This document shows, piece after piece, positions 16,196 to 26,401 of a stretch of 52,943 bases of DNA. Source of the DNA: Actinomycetota bacterium. GTDB lineage: Bacteria > Actinomycetota > Acidimicrobiia > Acidimicrobiales > Ilumatobacteraceae. Numbering within the stretch: position 1 is the stretch's first letter; every line of letters begins with the position of its first letter. A model generated the notes under the pieces. The model saw only the letters and a program-made list of their open reading frames with translations, did not search any database and was not told the origin of the DNA. The stretch spans positions 1-52,943 of the forward strand of contig JAPLAA010000080.1 of the NCBI GenBank assembly GCA_026393475.1, written 5' to 3'. The translations under genes and the position numbers were made by a program.

Positions 16196-16213
16196 GCCGG
16201 GTTCCGCGACCCG
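16196..16213 (-). terminator. Hairpin just downstream of the lipoprotein gene
   Basis: CCGGGT (16196-16201), loop TCCGCG, ACCCGG (16208-16213): perfect 6-bp stem starting 7 nt after the stop of the minus-strand gene ending at 16221. There is no T-tract, as is common in high-GC actinobacteria. Confidence 0.4.
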
Positions 16214-16220
16214 GCGGCGA

Positions 16221-17180
16221 TCAGCTGAGGAAGCCGGCGTAGAAGTAGAGGGTCAGCGAGCCGTCGTCGGCGACCTCGAGGGCCGTCATGTACATGACCG
16301 CGATCGAGATCGACGGCGGGATCACGACCGAGCCGACTGCATCGTCGTACACCCCGAGCACCTGGAGGAGAATGGCGGGACCTGCGCTGCCCTGGAACTG
16401 CAACACCCCCGCCCCCAGACACGGCACCGTGAAACCACCGAGCGGCTCGGCGAAGATCGAGGCGTAGTCGTCGAACGGGGTGTCGGCCTCCACGAGCGGC
16501 GCGACGACCTCGGCATAGGAGGCGTCGAGTTCCGCCTGCAGCGTCGCCAACTCCACTCCGGTCGCGGCCTGATGGTCGATGGCGTAGCTGGAGTCCGCAC
16601 CGCAGTCGAACCCGCCGACGACGACGCGGATGTCGGCGTCGAGCGGCAACGTCACCTGGCGGACGACGTCGCCCACGCCGACCTCGCCGTCGACGAACTC
16701 CTCGCAGTACACGTCGGGCGTGCCGCACGGGACGAACGGAGCGAGCGAGAACGTGATCGTGTCGGTCTCCACCGGCTCGGCTGCCGCCGGCTGTTCGCGG
16801 AAGGCGCGGTAGATGCCGGGCGTCAATGCCGCGGCGGGGTCGGCCGGGATGGCCGGCGACGGTTCGCCCACGTAGTTCGACGCGCAGCACGGCAGGTAGG
16901 CGAGCGAGGGCATCGGGCCGACCGAGGTCCATCCGGCGGGGGCAGCGGTCGTGGTGGGTGCCTCCGTCGCCGGCGTGGTGGTGTCGGCGGCGGTGGTCTC
17001 GGGCGCCGGCTCCGTCGTCGACGCCGCCTCGGTCGACGGTGGCGCCTCGGTCGCATCGGGGACCGTGGTGATCGCCGAGGACGAATCGGCCCTGGGCGCG
17101 GCGTCGTCACCGCAGGCGGCGGCGAACAGCGACACGGCCGCAACGGCGGCGACGAGCAGGCGGTTCGGACGTGTGTTCAC
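16221..17180 (-). CDS. Secreted lipoprotein with Thr/Ala/Pro-rich linker, unknown function
   Basis: 319 aa from a GTG start. A basic n-region (NTRPNRLL), hydrophobic stretch and lipobox SLFAAAC-GDD show export and lipid attachment to the membrane. Residues about 30-90 are a low-complexity T/E/A/P linker typical of actinobacterial cell-wall lipoproteins. The rest is a folded domain with paired Cys (YLPCCASN, VPCGTPDVYCEEF, GGFDCGAD), likely forming disulfides outside the cell. No family is recognised. The GTG at 17180 starts 1 nt after the stop of the IclR gene, so the two may be co-transcribed. An ORF reaching further upstream only re-reads the IclR gene. Confidence 0.75.
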   Translation of the reverse strand: MNTRPNRLLVAAVAAVSLFAAACGDDAAPRADSSSAITTVPDATEAPPSTEAASTTEPAPETTAADTTTPATEAPTTTAAPAGWTSVGPMPSLAYLPCCASNYVGEPSPAIPADPAAALTPGIYRAFREQPAAAEPVETDTITFSLAPFVPCGTPDVYCEEFVDGEVGVGDVVRQVTLPLDADIRVVVGGFDCGADSSYAIDHQAATGVELATLQAELDASYAEVVAPLVEADTPFDDYASIFAEPLGGFTVPCLGAGVLQFQGSAGPAILLQVLGVYDDAVGSVVIPPSISIAVMYMTALEVADDGSLTLYFYAGFLS

Positions 17181-17181
17181 A

Positions 17182-17859
17182 TCATCGAGTGTCGCGCACC
17201 GCGAAGCCCGCGGCGTGGGACAGGCGCGCCGCGTGTTCGGCGACCGCACCCCTGGCCCCGGCGAGCGCCGGGCCGGCGAGTCGGAACGACGGACCCACGA
17301 CGCTCACGGCGGCCACGACCTGACCGCTCGCATCGCGCACCGGTGCGGACACCGCCGTGATGCCGCTCTCGACCGCGTCCTCGCGCACGGCGACACCGTC
17401 GGCGTCGACGTCGGCGACGAGTGCACGTCCGACGGCCGTGCCGCGACGGGGCACCGTGTGCCCGAGCCAGCTCACGTGTCGCACGGTGTGGGTGCCGGCC
17501 TCCATCGCCACGTAGACCGCCGTGCGCTCGTCGGCCGCCTCGGCCAGGTAGGCCGACTCGCCGAGCGCCTCGGCCAGCGACGCGAGCACGGGTTCGGCGA
17601 GCCGGGGGAGCGTCGCGCTCGCCGCGAGATTCCGGGCGATGCGCAGCAGCTCGGGCCCCGGCACCCAGGCGCCGTCGGACCGGCGCACGGCGAAGCCGGC
17701 GGCCTCGAGCGAGCGCAGCTGCCGGAGCGCGGTGCTGGCGCTGAGCTCGACCGCCCGAGCGAGATCGGCGAGCGGCAGCCCGTGCGGGTTGTCGGCGACC
17801 TCGCGCACGAGGCTGAGCCCACGGTCGGTTGCACGGGGGGTGTCGAGTGCGTGCGACAT
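17182..17859 (-). CDS. IclR-family transcriptional regulator
   Basis: 225 aa. N-terminal winged helix-turn-helix (RATDRGLSLVREVADN, LADLARAVELSASTALRQLRSLEAAGF), then a GAF-like effector-binding domain (AYLAEAADERTAVYVAM, ESGITAVSAPVRDASGQVVAAVSV). It is a little shorter than the usual 240-260 aa. The start ATG at 17859 has a CATACT -10-like hexamer 7 nt upstream, so the transcript is probably leaderless. The adjacent lipoprotein gene may be its operon partner. IclR proteins typically control catabolic genes; the target here is unknown, and the hut operon 1.3 kb away is one candidate by position only. Confidence 0.9.
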   Translation of the reverse strand: MSHALDTPRATDRGLSLVREVADNPHGLPLADLARAVELSASTALRQLRSLEAAGFAVRRSDGAWVPGPELLRIARNLAASATLPRLAEPVLASLAEALGESAYLAEAADERTAVYVAMEAGTHTVRHVSWLGHTVPRRGTAVGRALVADVDADGVAVREDAVESGITAVSAPVRDASGQVVAAVSVVGPSFRLAGPALAGARGAVAEHAARLSHAAGFAVRDTR

Positions 17860-17866
17860 GTTGCGC

Positions 17867-17872
17867 AGTATG
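17867..17872 (-). promoter_or_regulatory. -10-like hexamer CATACT for the IclR gene
   Basis: Hexamer one mismatch from TATACT, 7 nt before the ATG at 17859; leaderless spacing. Confidence 0.35.
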
Positions 17873-17914
17873 GCAGCACCTGCCGCTCGATGGAACAGCG
17901 CCGGCGTTGCTCGA

Positions 17915-19003
17915 TCAGATGGCCGGCGTGCCCGAGCGAGCCTTCCATTCGCGAACTGCGACGATCGCGATCGTCACCACCGTGATCGGGACCACGAACA
18001 GCAGCATCGCGTTCGTGTATGTCCCGGTCGCCGAGTGGTCCTGCGAGTCGAGGATCAGATAGACGACGTAGGCGACGTAGTAGAGGAGGAAGACCGCGCC
18101 CTCCCACCGGGCGATGGTCGATCCGGTGAAGAAGATCGGCAGACAGGCTGCGGCGACCGCGAGCATCACCCAGAAGTCGAAGGTCTGCATCGCGTTCGAG
18201 ATCACCAGTGGCTCGGGCGCCACGATCGCCGAGAGGCCGACCACGGCGAGGATGTTGAAGATGTTCGAACCGATCACGTTGCCGACGGCGATGTCTCGCT
18301 CGCCGCGGATGGTGGCCATCACCGAGGTGGCGACCTCGGGCATCGAGGTGCCGGCGGCGACGATGGTGAGGCCGATCACCAATTCCGACACGCCGAGCGA
18401 CTCGGCGAACGAGATCGCAGAGTTCACGAGCCATTCGGCACCGATCACGAGCAGGACGAGACCACCGAGGACGAGTGCGATCTGCACCGGCAGCTTCTGG
18501 TCCCAGGTGCTCGTGAGCGAGATTCCCTCGGCCTCGAGATCGGCCTCGCCCGACCTGGTCTCCTTGCGGCTCTGGCGGATGAGCAGCACCGTGTAGACGA
18601 TCGCCAGGAGGAACAGGATGATCCCGTCGTAGCGCTGGATCTCGCCGTCGGCGCCGAGTGCGATGAGCAACAACGAGGCAGCGATCATCACCGGCACCTC
18701 TTTGCGGATGATCTGCCGGTTGATGAGCAACGGCGCGATCAGCGCACACAGGCCGAGGATGAACAACACGTTGAAGATGTTCGAACCGACCACGTTGCCC
18801 ACTGCGATGTCGACGTTGCCGTCGCGGACGGACCCGATCGACACCGCCATCTCCGGCGAACTGGTGCCGAAGGCGACGACGGTGAGGCCGACGACGAGCG
18901 GAGCGACGCCGAAACGAATGGCCAGCTTGCCGGCGCCACGGACGAGCAGTTCCGCCCCGACGACGAGCAGGACGAGGCCGGCGATGAACTGCAGAACGGT
19001 CAC
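17915..19003 (-). CDS. Na+/Ca2+ (cation/proton) exchanger, YrbG/CaxA-like
   Basis: Polytopic membrane antiporter, 362 aa, with the two inverted alpha-repeats that define the CaCA superfamily: GLTVVAFGTSSPEMAVSI ... GNVVGSNIFNVLFILG in the first half and GLTIVAAGTSMPEVATSV ... GNVIGSNIFNILAVVG in the second. About ten transmembrane helices are split by a cytoplasmic loop (RKETRSGEADLEAEG). It exports Ca2+ in exchange for Na+ or H+. Two GTG codons are possible starts, 19009 and 19003; a TAGCTT -10 box ends 6 nt before the latter, which is preferred. It is monocistronic between the IclR gene and the divergent hut operon. Confidence 0.92.
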   Translation of the reverse strand: MTVLQFIAGLVLLVVGAELLVRGAGKLAIRFGVAPLVVGLTVVAFGTSSPEMAVSIGSVRDGNVDIAVGNVVGSNIFNVLFILGLCALIAPLLINRQIIRKEVPVMIAASLLLIALGADGEIQRYDGIILFLLAIVYTVLLIRQSRKETRSGEADLEAEGISLTSTWDQKLPVQIALVLGGLVLLVIGAEWLVNSAISFAESLGVSELVIGLTIVAAGTSMPEVATSVMATIRGERDIAVGNVIGSNIFNILAVVGLSAIVAPEPLVISNAMQTFDFWVMLAVAAACLPIFFTGSTIARWEGAVFLLYYVAYVVYLILDSQDHSATGTYTNAMLLFVVPITVVTIAIVAVREWKARSGTPAI

Positions 19004-19009
19004 CGCCAC

Positions 19010-19015
19010 AAGCTA
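19010..19015 (-). promoter_or_regulatory. -10 box TAGCTT for the exchanger gene
   Basis: TANNNT hexamer that touches the GTG at 19009 and ends 6 nt before the GTG at 19003; used to choose the start. Confidence 0.4.
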
Positions 19016-19102
19016 GTGAGCACGCCCCGCGCCGACAGCGGCAATCGCGCACTTTCGTCGCCTGACCCATCGCGGTCGATGACTTGCGAGTCGTTTCGTC
19101 CC

Positions 19103-19119
19103 GTGGCATTCTCTGCCAC
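19103..19119 (+). promoter_or_regulatory. Dyad immediately upstream of hutH
   Basis: GTGGCA-TTCTC-TGCCAC, a perfect 6-bp inverted repeat ending 3 nt before the hutH ATG at 19123. The position suits a repressor operator or an RNA hairpin that occludes the start. No Shine-Dalgarno is seen in this short leader. Confidence 0.4.
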
Positions 19120-19122
19120 CTG

Positions 19123-20696
19123 ATGGAATCTCTCGAGCACGCCTCCGCCATCGAACTCCCGGCCGTCGAACTGCTCGGTCGGGGGCTCACCATCGACGAG
19201 GTCGTCGACGTCGCCCGCGCCCACGCACCGGTGCGGCTCGGATCAGCCGCACGGGCCGCGATGCAGCGCTCCGCCGCACTGGTCGACGGCTTCGTCGCCG
19301 GCGAGACGCCCGTCTACGGCGTCACCACCGGCTTCGGCTCGTTGGCCGCCACGGTGATCCCGGTGGAACGCACCGCTGAACTGCAGGTCGCCCTCGTCCG
19401 CTCCCACGCCACCGGCATGGGCGACACCGTCGAACCCGAGGTCGTCAGGGCGCTGCTCCTGCTGCGCGCCCGCAGCCTCGCGATGGCGCACTCGGGGGTC
19501 CGCCCCGAGATCGTCGACCTCCAGCTCGCGATGCTCGCCGAGGACATCACGCCCGTGGTCCGCGAACACGGATCCCTCGGTGCGAGCGGCGACCTCGCAC
19601 CCTTGAGCCATTGCGCGCTCTCGCTCATCGGCGAGGGCGAGGTGTGGGGCCCGGACGACCTGATCGTGCCGACGTCGGTGGCGTTCGCGCGGGCCGGGCT
19701 CCAGCCCGTCACGCTGCGCGCCAAGGAGGGCCTGGCCCTCATCAACGGCACCGACGGCATCCTCGGCATGCTGTGCCTGGCGTTGCACGACCTCGGCGCG
19801 CTCGCCCGTCTCGCCGACCTCACCGCCGCCATGACGGTCGAGGGCATCCTCGGCACCGACCGCGCCTTCGCCGCCGACCTCCAGGCGCTGCGCCCCCAGG
19901 TGGGTCAGGCCGTGAGCGCTCGCAACCTCCAGCGGATCCTGGCCGGCTCGCCGATGGTCGCCAGCCACCGCACGGGCGACGGCAAGGTGCAGGACGCGTA
20001 CTCGCTGCGGTGCACGCCCCAGGTGCACGGCGCGGCGCTCGACACCATCGCCCACGCCCGCACCATCGCCGAGCGCGAGCTCGATGCGGCGATCGACAAC
20101 CCGATGATCCTGCCCGACGGTCGCGTCGAGAGCTGTGGCAACTTCCACGGTGCGCCGGTCGCGTTCGTGTGCGACTTCCTGGCCATCGCCGCGAGCGAGC
20201 TGTCGGCGATCTGCGAGCGCCGCACCGATCGACTGCTCGACGTCGCACGTTCGCACGGCCTGCCTCCGTTCCTCACGCCCGACGCAGGGGTGAACAGCGG
20301 GATGATGATCGCCCATTACACACAGGCGGCGATGGCGATGGAGAACCAGCGCCTCGCCGTGCCGGCGAGCACCCAGTCGCTGCCCACGAGCGCGATGCAG
20401 GAGGACCACGTGTCCAACGGCTGGGCGGCCGCTCGCAAGCTCCGCCGCAGCGTCGACAACCTGCGCCGCATCCTGGCCGTCGAGCTGGTGTGCGCCGCCG
20501 CGGCACTCGACCTGCGCGCCCCGCTCGTCCCCGGACCGGCCACCGGCGCGGCACTCGAGGTGCTGCGCCGCGATGTCGCCGGCCCCGGTCCCGATCGCTG
20601 GTTGTCACCCGACCTGCGCATCGCCGAGCAACGCCTCGCCGACGGCAGCGTGCTCGCCGCCGTCGAATCCACCATCGGCCCGTTGGAGGTCCTCTG

Positions 20697-20697
<1 letters not shown>
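19123..20697 (+). CDS. hutH: Histidine ammonia-lyase
   Basis: Cytoplasmic tetrameric enzyme that removes ammonia from L-histidine to give trans-urocanate, the first step of histidine breakdown. The 524-aa product has the MIO-forming triad Ala154-Ser155-Gly156 in [13 protein letters not shown], the catalytic Tyr in [12 protein letters not shown] (Tyr65), and [15 protein letters not shown] near the C-terminus. The ATG at 19123 is chosen because family alignment begins shortly after it; an earlier in-frame GTG would add about 13 residues. It opens a six-gene plus-strand operon; its stop overlaps the hutU start as TGATG. Confidence 0.96.
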
Positions 20698-22363
<1,666 letters not shown>

Positions 22364-22367
<4 letters not shown>

Positions 22368-23197
22368 CGCACGTGGGCGACGCGATCGAGCACCGGATCG
22401 AGCACCGAATCGAAGGCGACTTCTGGCGCGACGGTGCGGTGTGCGTGCGGGGTGCCTTCACGCCCGAGCAGGTCGACCTCGCCCGACGTGCCATCGACGC
22501 GAACCTGGCCGACCTGTCGCCGCTCGCGAAGCGGGCGAGCGGCACCGACGACGGCGCGTTCGTCGAGGACTTCTGCTCGTGGCAGCGCCTGCGGGAGCTC
22601 GAGGAGTTCGTGCGCACCTCGCCGACGGCGGCGATCGCGGCGCACCTCATGGGCGACACCGCGGAGGTGCGCTTCTACCACGACCACGTGTTGACGAAGG
22701 AGCCCGGTACCCGCCAGCGCACGCCGTGGCACCAGGACCAGCCGTACTACAACGTCGATGGTCGCCTGAACCTCAGCGCGTGGATCCCGGTCGACCCGGT
22801 GCCGCGCGAGTCGGCGCTCGAGTTCGTCCGCGGCTCGCATCTCGGCCCGTGGTTCATGCCCCGCACGTTCCTCGACGGCCAGGCCAAGTGGTTCCCCGAG
22901 GGTTCGCTGGTCGAGCTGCCGCAGATCGACGGCAACCCCGAGTTCGAGATCATCGGCTGGGCGCTCGAGCCCGGCGACGCGGTGTTCTTCCACGGCCTCA
23001 CCCTGCACGGCGCGGGCCCGGTGCTCGGCCCGCACCGACGGCGGGTGCTGTCGCTGCGCTTCCTCGGCGACGACATCCGCCACGTCGTGCGTCCGTGGAC
23101 CACCTCGCCACCGTTCCCCGGCCTCGCCGACGAACTCGCCGACGGCGCGCCCCTCGACCATCCGCTGTTCCCCGTGCTCTGGCGGGCAGCGTCGTGA
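22364..23197 (+). CDS. Phytanoyl-CoA dioxygenase (PhyH) family Fe(II)/2-oxoglutarate oxygenase
   Basis: 277-aa jelly-roll oxygenase. The iron triad is visible as His-x-Asp in [14 protein letters not shown] and the distal His in [12 protein letters not shown], followed by RRRVLSLRF for 2-oxoglutarate binding. Members hydroxylate varied small molecules, including amino-acid-type osmolytes, so the fold does not give the substrate. It is tightly coupled in the hut operon: ATGA overlap with hutU upstream and GTGA overlap with the deformylase downstream, with GGAGGG before its ATG. The position implies action on histidine, urocanate or a histidine derivative such as a methylated or hydroxylated form. 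That is inference; the fold and iron site are seen directly. Confidence 0.85.
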
Positions 23198-23769
23198 CCG
23201 TCCGCGAGATCGTCACCGTCGGCCATCCGGTCCTGCGCGAGCGGGCTCGCGAGGTGTCCGTCGAGGAGCTGGCGACCCCTGCGGTGCAGCAGCTCATCGA
23301 CGACCTGATCGACACCATGCACGCGGCCAACGGCGCGGGCATCGCCGCCAACCAGATCGGCGTGCCGCTGCGCGTCACGACGATCGAGGTGAATCACAAC
23401 CCCCGCTACCCGTACAAGCCGCAGATCCCGCTCACGGTGGTGGTGAACCCCGAGATCGAGTTCCTCGACGACGAACTGGTCGAGATCAACGAGGGCTGCC
23501 TGTCGGTGCCCAACCTGCGCGGCAACGTGATGCGTCACGTGAACATCCGCGTGCGCTACCTCGACCGCGACGGCGTGGCCCACGACGAGGTGAAGCGGGG
23601 GCTCACGGCCGGCACCTTCCAGCACGAGTGCGACCACCTCGACGGCAGGCTGTTCCTCGACCGCGTCACCGACCCCACCACCTTCACCACGTGGGAGCAG
23701 TTCGAACGGTTCCACCGCGAGGCCTTCGTCGCGCGCATCACCGAGTTCGTGCGGCGGGTCGGGAGCTGA
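23194..23769 (+). CDS. Peptide deformylase-fold metalloenzyme within the hut operon
   Basis: 191 aa, with all three deformylase motifs: GAGIAANQ (47-54), EGCLS (100-104, metal ligand Cys102) and HECDH (144-148, two His ligands and the catalytic Glu). By family it removes a formyl group from N-formylmethionine peptides. An insertion (roughly 66-80, NHNPRYPYKPQIPL) separates motifs 1 and 2. It is not next to fmt, as housekeeping def often is. It lies between hutU/phyH and hutF/hutI with a GTGA overlap upstream. The operon makes N-formylglutamate through HutF yet has no HutG, so I infer that this enzyme may deformylate N-formylglutamate. Housekeeping deformylase carried by the operon remains the alternative. 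Confidence 0.88.
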   Translation: MTVREIVTVGHPVLRERAREVSVEELATPAVQQLIDDLIDTMHAANGAGIAANQIGVPLRVTTIEVNHNPRYPYKPQIPLTVVVNPEIEFLDDELVEINEGCLSVPNLRGNVMRHVNIRVRYLDRDGVAHDEVKRGLTAGTFQHECDHLDGRLFLDRVTDPTTFTTWEQFERFHREAFVARITEFVRRVGS

Positions 23770-23770
23770 C

Positions 23771-25150
23771 GTGAGCCGCGCCGCCTACCACTGCGAGCTC
23801 GCCTGGTTGGGCGGCGACCACGCGGTGGCCGACGTGCTCGTCGAGGTCGACGGCGACCGCATCGTCGCGGTCACGCCGGGCAGCCGGGTCGACCAGCTGC
23901 CGGCCGGCACGATCCGGCTCGCCGGGCTCACCCTGCCCGGCCTGGCCAACGCCCACAGCCACGCCTTCCACCGAGCGCTGCGCGGCCGCACCCATGACGG
24001 CGTCGGATCGTTCTGGACCTGGCGCGACCAGATGTACGGGCTGGCCGCCACCCTCGATCCCGAGTCGTACCACCGGCTCGCCCGCGCGACCTTCGCCGAG
24101 ATGGCCCTCGCCGGCGTCACGTGCGTCGGCGAATTCCACTACCTGCACCACCAGCCGGACGGTGAGCCGTACCGCGATCCGAACGCGATGGGTGCAGCGC
24201 TCGTCGCCGCGGCGGCCGACGCCGGCGTGCGGATCACCCTGCTCGACACCTGCTACCTCCAGGGCGGCATCGGTCAGGCGCCGAACCAGGTGCAGCGGCG
24301 CTTCAGCGACGTCCGGGTGGAGCGGTGGGTCGAGCGGGTGGAGGCGCTCCGGTCGCTCGCGTCACCGGTCGTCCGCATCGGCGCAGCGGTCCACTCGGTC
24401 AGAGCCGTCGATCCGGCGTCGATCGAACAGATCGCGCGATGGGCGAACGAGCACGAGGCGCCGCTGCACGCCCACGTGAGCGAACAGCCGGCCGAGAACC
24501 ATCAGTGCATCGAGGCGTTCGCTCTGACGCCGCTCGAACTGCTCGCCGAGCGCCACGCCCTCGACGCTGCGTTCACCGCCGTGCACGCGACACACCTCAC
24601 CGAGCACGACGTCCGGTTGTTGCAGATGCACCGATCGGCCGTGTGCATCTGCCCGACCACCGAGCGAGATCTGGCCGACGGCATCGGCGACACGGCCGCC
24701 TGGCGGGACGCCGGGATACCGATCGCCGTGGGGAGCGATTCCCACGCCGTGATCGATCTGTTCGAGGAGCTGCGCGCGACCGAACTCGACGAGCGCCTGT
24801 CCTCGCTGGTGCGCGGCAACCATGCCGTGCCGACGCTGCTCGAGGCCGGCACCGCCGGCGGGCACCACAGCCTCGGCTGGCCGGACGCGGGACGGATCAG
24901 CGTCGGGAGCCTCGCCGATCTCGTGTCGGTCCGGCTCGACAGCGTCCGCACCGCGGGCGGGGGAGCGGACCACGCACTCGCCACTGCGGTCTTCGCCGCC
25001 ACCGCGGCCGACGTCCACCACGTCGTCGCAGGCGGCAGGATCGTCGTGCGCGACGGCAGCCACCTCACCGTCGACGTCGCCGCCGAACTCCACGGATCGA
25101 TCGGTGCGGTCTGGGCAGCGGCAGCGGACACCTCGGTGGTGACCCCGTGA
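23771..25150 (+). CDS. hutF: Formimidoylglutamate deiminase
   Basis: 459-aa amidohydrolase that converts N-formimidoyl-L-glutamate to N-formyl-L-glutamate and ammonia. Metal and active-site motifs: [37 protein letters not shown] and [15 protein letters not shown], the last being typical of HutF rather than of guanine or chlorohydrolases. The GTG start is 2 nt after the previous stop and the gene ends in a GTGA overlap with hutI. The presence of HutF tells which histidine branch is used: the two-step route that needs a separate formylglutamate deformylase, which is not seen under its usual sequence family in this window. Confidence 0.93.
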   Translation: MSRAAYHCELAWLGGDHAVADVLVEVDGDRIVAVTPGSRVDQLPAGTIRLAGLTLPGLANAHSHAFHRALRGRTHDGVGSFWTWRDQMYGLAATLDPESYHRLARATFAEMALAGVTCVGEFHYLHHQPDGEPYRDPNAMGAALVAAAADAGVRITLLDTCYLQGGIGQAPNQVQRRFSDVRVERWVERVEALRSLASPVVRIGAAVHSVRAVDPASIEQIARWANEHEAPLHAHVSEQPAENHQCIEAFALTPLELLAERHALDAAFTAVHATHLTEHDVRLLQMHRSAVCICPTTERDLADGIGDTAAWRDAGIPIAVGSDSHAVIDLFEELRATELDERLSSLVRGNHAVPTLLEAGTAGGHHSLGWPDAGRISVGSLADLVSVRLDSVRTAGGGADHALATAVFAATAADVHHVVAGGRIVVRDGSHLTVDVAAELHGSIGAVWAAAADTSVVTP

Positions 25151-26355
25151 CGGATCGTGCCGACCCGCCGGCCGGCCGGTCCCTCGTGATCGACGACATC
25201 GGTCTGTTGGTCACCAACGAACCGGCCCTCGGCGACGGACCGCTGGGGGTGCGACGCAACGTCGCGCTGGTCGTCGTCGACGGCGACGTCATCTCGATCG
25301 AGCCGACCGGCGCGATCGGCGACGACCGCATCGACGCCGGGGGCCGCTGCGTCATCCCCGGGTTCGTCGACAGCCACACCCATCTCGTGTTCGCCGGCGA
25401 CCGCGGCGACGAGTTCGTCGCCCGGATGGCGGGTGCCCCCTACCAGGCGGGCGGCATCCGCACGACGGTCGACGCCACACGCCGTGCGAGCGACGACGAG
25501 CTGCGCGCGCTCACGACGGCCAGGCGTGCCGAAGCCGAGCGCGCCGGCATCACCACCGTCGAGATCAAGTCGGGCTACGGGCTCACCGCATCGCACGAGG
25601 CACGCTGCCTCCACGTCGCCGAGGGCTTCACCCCACATACGACGTTCCTCGGCGCCCACGTGGTGCCGGCGGAGTTCGAGGGACGCACCGACGACTACGT
25701 CCACCACGTGTGCACCGAGATGCTCGACGCCGCAGCGCCGCACGCGCGGTGGATCGACGCCTTCTGCGAGGTCGGCGCATTCGACGCCGATCAGTGCCGG
25801 GCCGTGCTGCAGGCCGGCATGGCCCGCGGCCTCGGGGGCCGCCTCCACGCGAACCAGCTCGGGCACGGTCCCGGGGTGCAGCTCGCGGTCGAACTCGGAT
25901 GCGCATCTGCCGACCACTGCACCTACCTCGACGACGACGACATCGAGGCGCTCGCATCGAGCGACACCGTGGCCACGTTCCTCCCGGCCGCCGACTTCTC
26001 CACCCGGCAGCCCTATCCCGACGCCCGACGGGTGCTCGAGGCCGGCGTGACCGTCGCGCTCGCGACGAACTGCAACCCGGGCAGCAGCTACACCACCTCG
26101 ATGTCGTTCTGCATCGCCCTCGCCGTTCGCGACATGCGGATGACGATCGAGGAGGCGATCATCGCCGCGACGGTCGGAGGCGCTGCCGCGCTGCGCCGAC
26201 CCGACCTCGGAGCACTCCGGCCGGGTTCGCGTGCCGACGTCGTGGTGCTCGATGCGCCCTCGTACACGCACCTCGTGTACCGGCCGGGTGTTCCGCTCGT
26301 GCACCGCACGCTCGTCGGCGGCGAACAGGTCCACGGACCCCCCGCCGCGCGCTGA
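25147..26355 (+). CDS. hutI: Imidazolonepropionase
   Basis: 402-aa amidohydrolase-fold enzyme that opens the imidazolone ring to give N-formimidoyl-L-glutamate. Family signatures: [15 protein letters not shown] with the HxH metal pair, the [14 protein letters not shown] segment, [39 protein letters not shown] and [14 protein letters not shown]. Length is typical. The GTG at 25147 overlaps the hutF stop as GTGA. It is last in the operon, so gene order (H-U-phyH-def-F-I) does not follow reaction order. Confidence 0.96.
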   Translation: MTDRADPPAGRSLVIDDIGLLVTNEPALGDGPLGVRRNVALVVVDGDVISIEPTGAIGDDRIDAGGRCVIPGFVDSHTHLVFAGDRGDEFVARMAGAPYQAGGIRTTVDATRRASDDELRALTTARRAEAERAGITTVEIKSGYGLTASHEARCLHVAEGFTPHTTFLGAHVVPAEFEGRTDDYVHHVCTEMLDAAAPHARWIDAFCEVGAFDADQCRAVLQAGMARGLGGRLHANQLGHGPGVQLAVELGCASADHCTYLDDDDIEALASSDTVATFLPAADFSTRQPYPDARRVLEAGVTVALATNCNPGSSYTTSMSFCIALAVRDMRMTIEEAIIAATVGGAAALRRPDLGALRPGSRADVVVLDAPSYTHLVYRPGVPLVHRTLVGGEQVHGPPAAR

Positions 26356-26357
26356 CC

Positions 26358-26379
26358 TCGGCCCGTCGTCGGCCCGTCG
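26358..26379. repeat. 11-bp tandem duplication between convergent genes
   Basis: GGCCCGTCGTC repeated twice in tandem (26358-26368, 26369-26379) in the 46-nt gap between the hutI stop and the patatin stop. No clear hairpin. Confidence 0.85.
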
Positions 26380-26401
26380 TCGGACGTCATCGACGCTCGC
26401 C

